Of a stretch of DNA of 64,000 bases, positions 58,996 to 64,000 are shown piece after piece; within the stretch, counting starts at the first letter, position 1, and the number at the start of each line of letters is the position of its first letter. Below the pieces are notes generated by a model. That model saw nothing but the letters and a program-made list of their open reading frames with translations, ran no database searches and was not told the origin of the DNA. The stretch comes from Aquaspirillum serpens DSM 68 (GTDB lineage Bacteria > Pseudomonadota > Gammaproteobacteria > Burkholderiales > Aquaspirillaceae): the NCBI RefSeq assembly GCF_000420525.1, contig NZ_ATVC01000004.1, positions 1 through 64,000 of the forward strand, read 5' to 3'. A program made the position numbers and the translations under genes.

Positions 58996-61680
58996 TTAGT
59001 CCTCAATCAAGACCTTAGTCACCCAAGTCAGGGCACGATCTTCTGGATGAGGGTCGACTTTGAAGCCTAATTTACCCATTAGCTTCAACATTCCTTTGTT
59101 ATTGGCTAACACTTCGCCGTACATAATTTTCAAGCCTTGTTGACGGGCAGCGTCGAATAAACGCTCCATCATAATCACACCGATACCGCGTCCCTGCCAA
59201 TTATCGCCAACCACCAGCGCAAATTCACACGACTCATTGTCTGGGTTCATAAAGTAACGCGAGGCTGCTAACTGTTGCGTTTTGCCGTCAATAGTCGCCA
59301 CCATCGACAGCGCCATCTCACGGTCGTAGTCCAACTGGGTGAAGCGTACCAACACCGGACGCGACAATTCTTTAATGCTCGACATATAGCGATTAAAGCG
59401 GCTTTCCTCTGACAAGCTGCGTACAAACTCCTGCTGCATATCGGCATCTTCTGGACGCATCGGGCGGATCATCACTTCGGTTCCATCACGCAAGGTCATG
59501 TATTCCACTAAATCAGTGGGGTACGGCATGATGGCCATATGACCGTAGCGACGGCGGTTGCCTTGTGGCGCACGAACAATAATTCGTGCATCCAATGCTA
59601 AAACCCCCTGTTCGTCGGCAATCAGCGGGTTAATTTCCATTTCATAAATGGCGGGCAATTCACACACCATTTCCGACACTCGCAACAAAGTCGCTTTTAG
59701 TGCCTCGCGGTCGATAGCAGGCATGTTCTTGAAACTGCCGAGGATACGATTCACGCGAGTGCCATCAATCATGCTGTTGGCCAAGTAATCATTCAGCGGT
59801 GGCAAGGACAATTTGCGATCGTCTAATGCTTCTGCCGCAATACCCCCTGCGCCGAAGGTCAACACTGGGCCGAAGGTATTATCATGGGTACAGCCCAACA
59901 TCAGTTCACGACCGTATGGGCGTTTTACCATCGGTTGCACCATGATGCCGTTGATGTTGGCATTCGGCATTTTTTCACGGGCACGTTCAATAATTGCGCT
60001 GAACATGGCTCGCAGTGCAATTTCTGTACGGATATTCAGCTCGACACCGCCGACATCCGATTTATACAAAATATCGGGTGAGTCAATTTTCAACACCACT
60101 GGATAGCCGAAGGTTTGCGCCAATTCCACTGCTTCATCAGCCGTCCGTGCCAAACGGGCTGGATTGGTTGGAATGTGGAAGGCTTCTAGCACCATCTTCG
60201 ATTCAATCTCACTCAATACCTCACGCCCTTGGTTCATTGCGGTTTCGATAATCTCGCGGGCGGCATGGATATTCGGTGGGGTCGCTTCTTCTTTGAGTGG
60301 GCCGGGGGTTTGTAATACCAACTGTTGGTTATGATGGAAGGCTGCCAAAGCACGGAACACTTCAATAGCAAATTCAGGCGTCCGGAAATGGGCAATTTTT
60401 TCACGGCTGAACACTTCGCGACTGGCTGCCACACGGGCATCGCCTAACCATGACATAAACAGCGGTTTTTGAATTTCTTTTTGCAGGCTGGCCATCAACT
60501 CAGCGGTGGCGAGATGATCTGTACCTGCTTGAGGGGTAAAGATCACCAAGATGCCATCGACGTTTGGATCTTGTGCCGCCACTTTAACTGCGGTACGGAA
60601 ACGGGCAGGACTGGCATCACCGATGATGTCGATTGGATTACCCCGTGACCAATCTCGCGGCATCTCGTGATCGAGTTGGGCGAGGGTTTCAGGACTGAGT
60701 TGAGCCAGCGGTACGCCGTTGGAAATGGCACTGTCTGCCGCCAAAATACCGGGGCCAATACCATTGGTCACAATCGCAATGCGGCCACCTTGCGTACGAT
60801 AATTGGCCGCCAGCACACGGGCGGCAGTAAATAATTGGGCAATGGTATTCACCCGCAGCACACCGGCGCGGGCTAAAGCCATATCAAATACGTCTGCATC
60901 GTCAATCAGATGGCTCGATTCGGTGATACCGTTGAGGTGGGCATCACTGCGTCCCGATTTAATCACCACCACAGGTTTACTACGCGCAGCGGCGCGTAGC
61001 GCACTCATAAAGCGGCGGGCATCATGGATATGATGGGTGTGAATCAAAATCCCCTGCGTGTTATGGTCGGCCACCAGATAATCGAGGATTTCACCAAAGT
61101 CGATATCCGACCCTTCTCCCATCGACACCACACTTGAAAAGCCCATTCCTTTGGCATCAGCCCAATCGAGCATGGCGGTACACAACGCGCTGGATTGTGC
61201 CACTAAAGCTAGGTTGCCACTCTTGACACGGCCAGCGTAATTACTCGCGTTCATGCCAATGATCGGACGCATCAAGCCCAAGGTATTGGGACCGAGGACA
61301 CGAATACCATATTTGCGTGCGCTGGCAACGGTTTCTTCGATCACTTCGGCTTCAAGCGGCTCAAAGTCGCCAAACTCTTTCACCAAAACAACGGCTTTGA
61401 CCCCTTTTTTACCACAGTCTTTCACCACCGCTGGCCAAGTGCGGACTGGCGTAGCAAACACCGCCAAATCAACTGGCCCTTCGATCATCCGCACCGAAGA
61501 CACCGCAGCAATACCCGCCACCAACTTGCGGTTGAGGTTAACTGGGTAGAGCTTGCCTTTGTAGCCAGAGACTAAGATGTTGGAAAAAATGGCCTGACCA
61601 ATCGATCCGGCGGTGTCGCTGGCACCCACCACTGCAACCGCTTTTGGCGCAAACAGAGGGGTGAGATAGTGAGGTTTCAT
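58996..61680 (-). CDS. Pat-type protein lysine acetyltransferase (NDP-forming acyl-CoA synthetase-like + GNAT)
   Basis: This 894-residue protein starts at 61680 (MKPHYLTPLFAPKAVAVVGAS); upstream codons to 61758 do not fit the family. It has a CoA-binding domain, a succinyl-CoA-synthetase-like domain (RVLGPNTLGLMRPI), and an ATP-grasp segment (FGYPVVLKIDSPDILYKSDV). The C-terminal GNAT domain has DNWQGRGIGVIMMERLFDAA and VLANNKGMLKLMGKLGF. This matches E. coli YfiQ/Pka/PatZ, which acetylates acetyl-CoA synthetase and other proteins. The synthetase half is usually inactive and regulatory. It is a single gene. Confidence 0.92.
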   Translation of the reverse strand: MKPHYLTPLFAPKAVAVVGASDTAGSIGQAIFSNILVSGYKGKLYPVNLNRKLVAGIAAVSSVRMIEGPVDLAVFATPVRTWPAVVKDCGKKGVKAVVLVKEFGDFEPLEAEVIEETVASARKYGIRVLGPNTLGLMRPIIGMNASNYAGRVKSGNLALVAQSSALCTAMLDWADAKGMGFSSVVSMGEGSDIDFGEILDYLVADHNTQGILIHTHHIHDARRFMSALRAAARSKPVVVIKSGRSDAHLNGITESSHLIDDADVFDMALARAGVLRVNTIAQLFTAARVLAANYRTQGGRIAIVTNGIGPGILAADSAISNGVPLAQLSPETLAQLDHEMPRDWSRGNPIDIIGDASPARFRTAVKVAAQDPNVDGILVIFTPQAGTDHLATAELMASLQKEIQKPLFMSWLGDARVAASREVFSREKIAHFRTPEFAIEVFRALAAFHHNQQLVLQTPGPLKEEATPPNIHAAREIIETAMNQGREVLSEIESKMVLEAFHIPTNPARLARTADEAVELAQTFGYPVVLKIDSPDILYKSDVGGVELNIRTEIALRAMFSAIIERAREKMPNANINGIMVQPMVKRPYGRELMLGCTHDNTFGPVLTFGAGGIAAEALDDRKLSLPPLNDYLANSMIDGTRVNRILGSFKNMPAIDREALKATLLRVSEMVCELPAIYEMEINPLIADEQGVLALDARIIVRAPQGNRRRYGHMAIMPYPTDLVEYMTLRDGTEVMIRPMRPEDADMQQEFVRSLSEESRFNRYMSSIKELSRPVLVRFTQLDYDREMALSMVATIDGKTQQLAASRYFMNPDNESCEFALVVGDNWQGRGIGVIMMERLFDAARQQGLKIMYGEVLANNKGMLKLMGKLGFKVDPHPEDRALTWVTKVLIED

Positions 61681-61915
61681 GATGTTTATTCCCGTATGAA
61701 GGTGGCTGGGGTGCGGGTTGCGTGTCCAGCCAAGTTTTTCGATTGTGCAATGCAGCAATTATGCGCTGAAAATAGAATTGATCACAAAAATGAATACCGC
61801 TTTGCCGGCTTTTGCCTAGCCGTGTTGTCGCTTTTTTGCTATGTTTGACCGCTTTATTTCGTCTTATTCCGCACATCGATACGTCGTCTGGCGGCATTTC
61901 AGGAGCTTCTTCATT

Positions 61916-62833
61916 ATGAGCAAACGCGTTGTCACGCTCGCCCACTACTACACCACTCCCGAGATTCAAGGCATGGCCGACAAGGTGGGTGACAGTTTGG
62001 AACTCTCGCTCTTTGCCCGCGATGCCCAAGCAGACATCATTGTGTTTGCTGGCGTGCGTTTTATGGCGGAGACCGCCAAAATCTTGAACCCGCAAGCCGA
62101 AGTGATCTTGCCGGATGCAGGTTCCACGTGTTCTTTGGTGACACAAACCGATGTCAATGCCTTACGCGCTTGGCGTGAAAGACATACTGATTATGTTCAT
62201 GTCTCGTATATCAATTCTTCTGCCGAACATAAAGCTTTATCCGACTGGATTGTGACTTCACGCAATGTTGACGATATCATTGCGCATTTGTATGCCGAAG
62301 GGAAAAAAGTCATTTTCTCACCTGACCGCAATATGGGCGCCTATTTGAATTATCAATATGGGTATGATATGCCTTTGTGGAGTGCGGTTTGTGAAGTTCA
62401 CGACAAATTTAATGAAGCAGCCTTACAAGCCGCTTTTGCGGAAGTCGAAGGCCCGTATTCTTTAATTGCTCACCCAGAGAGTCCCTTGCCTGTGCTGAAA
62501 CAAGCGCACTATGTCGGTTCAACCTCTGGTATGTTGAATTGGGTAAAAGCCTATCAAGGTGCGGTGACAGCGCCGATTTTTGTCGCCACCGAAGATGGCA
62601 TTTTGTTCAATATGAGCCAAGCGCGCCCCGACCTAGATTTGCGTCAAGCGCCGATTTACGCCGGTTGTCAGTGCAATTCCTGTCCTTACATGAAGATGAA
62701 TACCATCGAAGCAGTGCGTCGGGCACAGGCAGGCGAGGGCACACGGATTGATTACCTCAGTCCAGAACAGATGGATGCAGCCCGATTGCCGATTGAGCGT
62801 ATGCTGGAATTCAGTCAGCGCTATTACGCCTAA
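61916..62833 (+). CDS. nadA: quinolinate synthase
   Basis: NadA joins iminoaspartate and dihydroxyacetone phosphate to quinolinate in NAD synthesis. The ATG at 61916 ([18 protein letters not shown]) gives 305 residues; a frame open from 61841 adds nothing family-like. CAGGAG lies upstream. It has [51 protein letters not shown], and [12 protein letters not shown]. Cysteines for the 4Fe-4S cluster lie in STCSLV, AVCEVH and the last motif. nadB and nadC are absent here. surE follows after 11 bases. Confidence 0.95.
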   Translation: MSKRVVTLAHYYTTPEIQGMADKVGDSLELSLFARDAQADIIVFAGVRFMAETAKILNPQAEVILPDAGSTCSLVTQTDVNALRAWRERHTDYVHVSYINSSAEHKALSDWIVTSRNVDDIIAHLYAEGKKVIFSPDRNMGAYLNYQYGYDMPLWSAVCEVHDKFNEAALQAAFAEVEGPYSLIAHPESPLPVLKQAHYVGSTSGMLNWVKAYQGAVTAPIFVATEDGILFNMSQARPDLDLRQAPIYAGCQCNSCPYMKMNTIEAVRRAQAGEGTRIDYLSPEQMDAARLPIERMLEFSQRYYA

Positions 62834-62844
62834 CAGAGCAAAAC

Positions 62845-63597
62845 ATGAATATCTTAATTAGCAATGATGACGGTTACTTTGCACCCGGTATTGCTGCTTT
62901 GGCCGAGGCGATGCAAGCGTTTGGCAATGTAACCGTGGTGGCACCGGAACGTGACCGCAGTGGTGCCAGTAACTCATTGACCTTAGATCGGCCATTGTCG
63001 TTGCGCAAAGCACCAAACGGGTTTTTCTACGTCAATGGTACGCCGACTGATTGTGTGCATTTGGCAGTAACTGGGATGTTGGATCATCTGCCAGACCTCG
63101 TGCTGTCGGGGATCAACCACGGTGCCAATATGGGAGATGACACGCTCTATTCCGGTACGGTTGCAGCGGCAACCGAAGGATTTTTACTCGGCGTGCCGTC
63201 AATTGCGCTATCACTGACCGGTAAACCCGGTGAACACCTGTCCTCGGCAGTCGAAATCGCTTCTCGTTTGGTGCGACGTATCCAACATCGGCCACTACCT
63301 GCGCCGGTGTTGTTGAATGTCAATGTGCCAGATCGGCCATGGCAGGATATTCAAGGTGTGGAAATCACTCGTTTGGGCCGCCGTCATCATGCCGAGCCAG
63401 TGATCAAAACACAGAACCCGCGTGGTGAAATCGTCTATTGGGTAGGGCCGGTAGGCAGTGCTCAGGATGCAGGCCCGGGGACAGATTTCCACGCCAATGC
63501 GGCTGGAAAAATTTCAATTACTCCGTTGCAAATTGACCTAAGCGCCTACGCGCAATTAGCAACACTTGAGGCATGGTGGGATGAATCTGATTCGTAA
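62845..63597 (+). CDS. surE: 5'/3'-nucleotidase SurE
   Basis: SurE is a metal-dependent phosphatase acting on nucleoside monophosphates, linked to stationary-phase survival. The 250-residue protein has [12 protein letters not shown] with the metal-binding Asp pair. [30 protein letters not shown] and [20 protein letters not shown] are all typical. It overlaps pcm, its usual partner in proteobacteria. Confidence 0.97.
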   Translation: MNILISNDDGYFAPGIAALAEAMQAFGNVTVVAPERDRSGASNSLTLDRPLSLRKAPNGFFYVNGTPTDCVHLAVTGMLDHLPDLVLSGINHGANMGDDTLYSGTVAAATEGFLLGVPSIALSLTGKPGEHLSSAVEIASRLVRRIQHRPLPAPVLLNVNVPDRPWQDIQGVEITRLGRRHHAEPVIKTQNPRGEIVYWVGPVGSAQDAGPGTDFHANAAGKISITPLQIDLSAYAQLATLEAWWDESDS

Positions 63598-64000
63598 TGG
63601 TATTGGCATGACATCAGAGCGCACACGGTTGCGCATGATTGAACGACTGCGCGACCGAGGAATACAAAATGAACAGGTATTACAAGCCATGTTCGCTATT
63701 CCGCGTCATGTTTTCGTTGAACCTGCGCTAGAAAGTCGTGCTTATGATGACGCTGCCTTACCATTAGGACAAGGACAGACCATTTCTCAACCCCATACGG
63801 TGGCACGGATGAGTGAGTTGCTGTTAGCGTCTCCGCTCAAACCACGCAAGGTGTTAGAAATTGGCACCGGTTGTGGCTATCAAACCAGTATTTTGTCATG
63901 CTTGGTCGATGAGGTTTTCTCTGTCGAACGACTGGGGACATTGTTAGAGCGCGCACGCGCCAACTTAAAGGCACTCAACATTCGCAACGCCCGTTTAGCC
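63581..64000 (+). CDS. pcm: protein-L-isoaspartate O-methyltransferase, N-terminal part
   Basis: The frame is open to the window end, giving 140 codons of a PCMT that repairs isoaspartyl residues in aged proteins. It has [47 protein letters not shown] and the SAM-binding [14 protein letters not shown]. The ATG at 63581 overlaps surE by 17 bases and has GAGG 9 bases upstream. It keeps the family segment [11 protein letters not shown]. An internal ATG at 63608 is the alternative. Confidence 0.93.
   Translation, partial: MNLIRNGIGMTSERTRLRMIERLRDRGIQNEQVLQAMFAIPRHVFVEPALESRAYDDAALPLGQGQTISQPHTVARMSELLLASPLKPRKVLEIGTGCGYQTSILSCLVDEVFSVERLGTLLERARANLKALNIRNARLA

Overview
The window looks like chromosomal DNA of a motile betaproteobacterium, most likely in or near the order Neisseriales. 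The basis is recall of family sequences, not a search. Ribosomal proteins L19, S16, L28 and L33 read as betaproteobacterial. A periplasmic OmpA-family protein resembles neisserial RmpM. TadA carries an N-terminal TfoX-C-like domain, as I recall for Neisseria. The gene orders pyrG-kdsA-eno-ftsB, rpsP-rimM-trmD-rplS and ileS-lspA-ispH fit. The genus cannot be named from the sequence. No tRNA, rRNA, CRISPR array or prophage was seen. No stretch above about 300 bases lacks a gene once starts are corrected.

Layout. Positions 1-560 hold the 5' part of an IS200/IS605-type tnpB running off the left edge. Positions 667-3513 are a tight minus-strand operon (yqjD-yqjE-yqjK-like, tadA, two L,D-transpeptidases). 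A lone AIPR-family putative phage-defence gene (3727-5409) sits between that operon and glmS. A chemoreceptor, a lipoprotein, guaA-smpB, ratA-rnfH and a diguanylate cyclase lead to ftsB-eno-kdsA-pyrG and rpmB-rpmG. Positions 19776-28465 (minus) run from two cheV genes through cheY, cheZ and cheA to an EAL/HDOD gene, then tsaB, rimI and a uracil-DNA glycosylase. Divergently, a FlrB/FleS-like kinase, cheD and gluQ overlap. A tandem glycine riboswitch precedes gcvT-gcvH-gcvP. Then come an Aer-like receptor, mltA, an RND efflux pair, cysB, cysH-cysI-DUF934, the RmpM-like ompA, ribF-ileS-lspA-ispH, a cold-shock gene, clpS-clpA, rpsP-rimM-trmD-rplS, a Pat-type acetyltransferase, nadA, surE and the start of pcm.

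How the genes work together. Chemotaxis is the strongest theme. CheA, CheY, CheZ, two CheV and CheD plus two receptors are here, but cheW, cheR and cheB are not. cheA is split by a perfect 17-bp tandem duplication that shifts the frame inside the HPt (P1) domain. Removing one copy restores a 631-codon gene. CheZ carries four N-terminal copies of an acidic GD(S/N)PELEALFD motif. Sulfate assimilation (APS reductase, sulfite reductase, DUF934, CysB) and glycine cleavage are each complete local modules.

Best candidates for a closer look are the reversible-looking cheA duplication, the CheZ repeats, the solitary AIPR gene with a nuclease-like N-terminus, the kinase-cheD-gluQ overlap, the glycine-riboswitch expression platform, and a small family of GTGCATC...GATGCAC palindromes found in intergenic sites.
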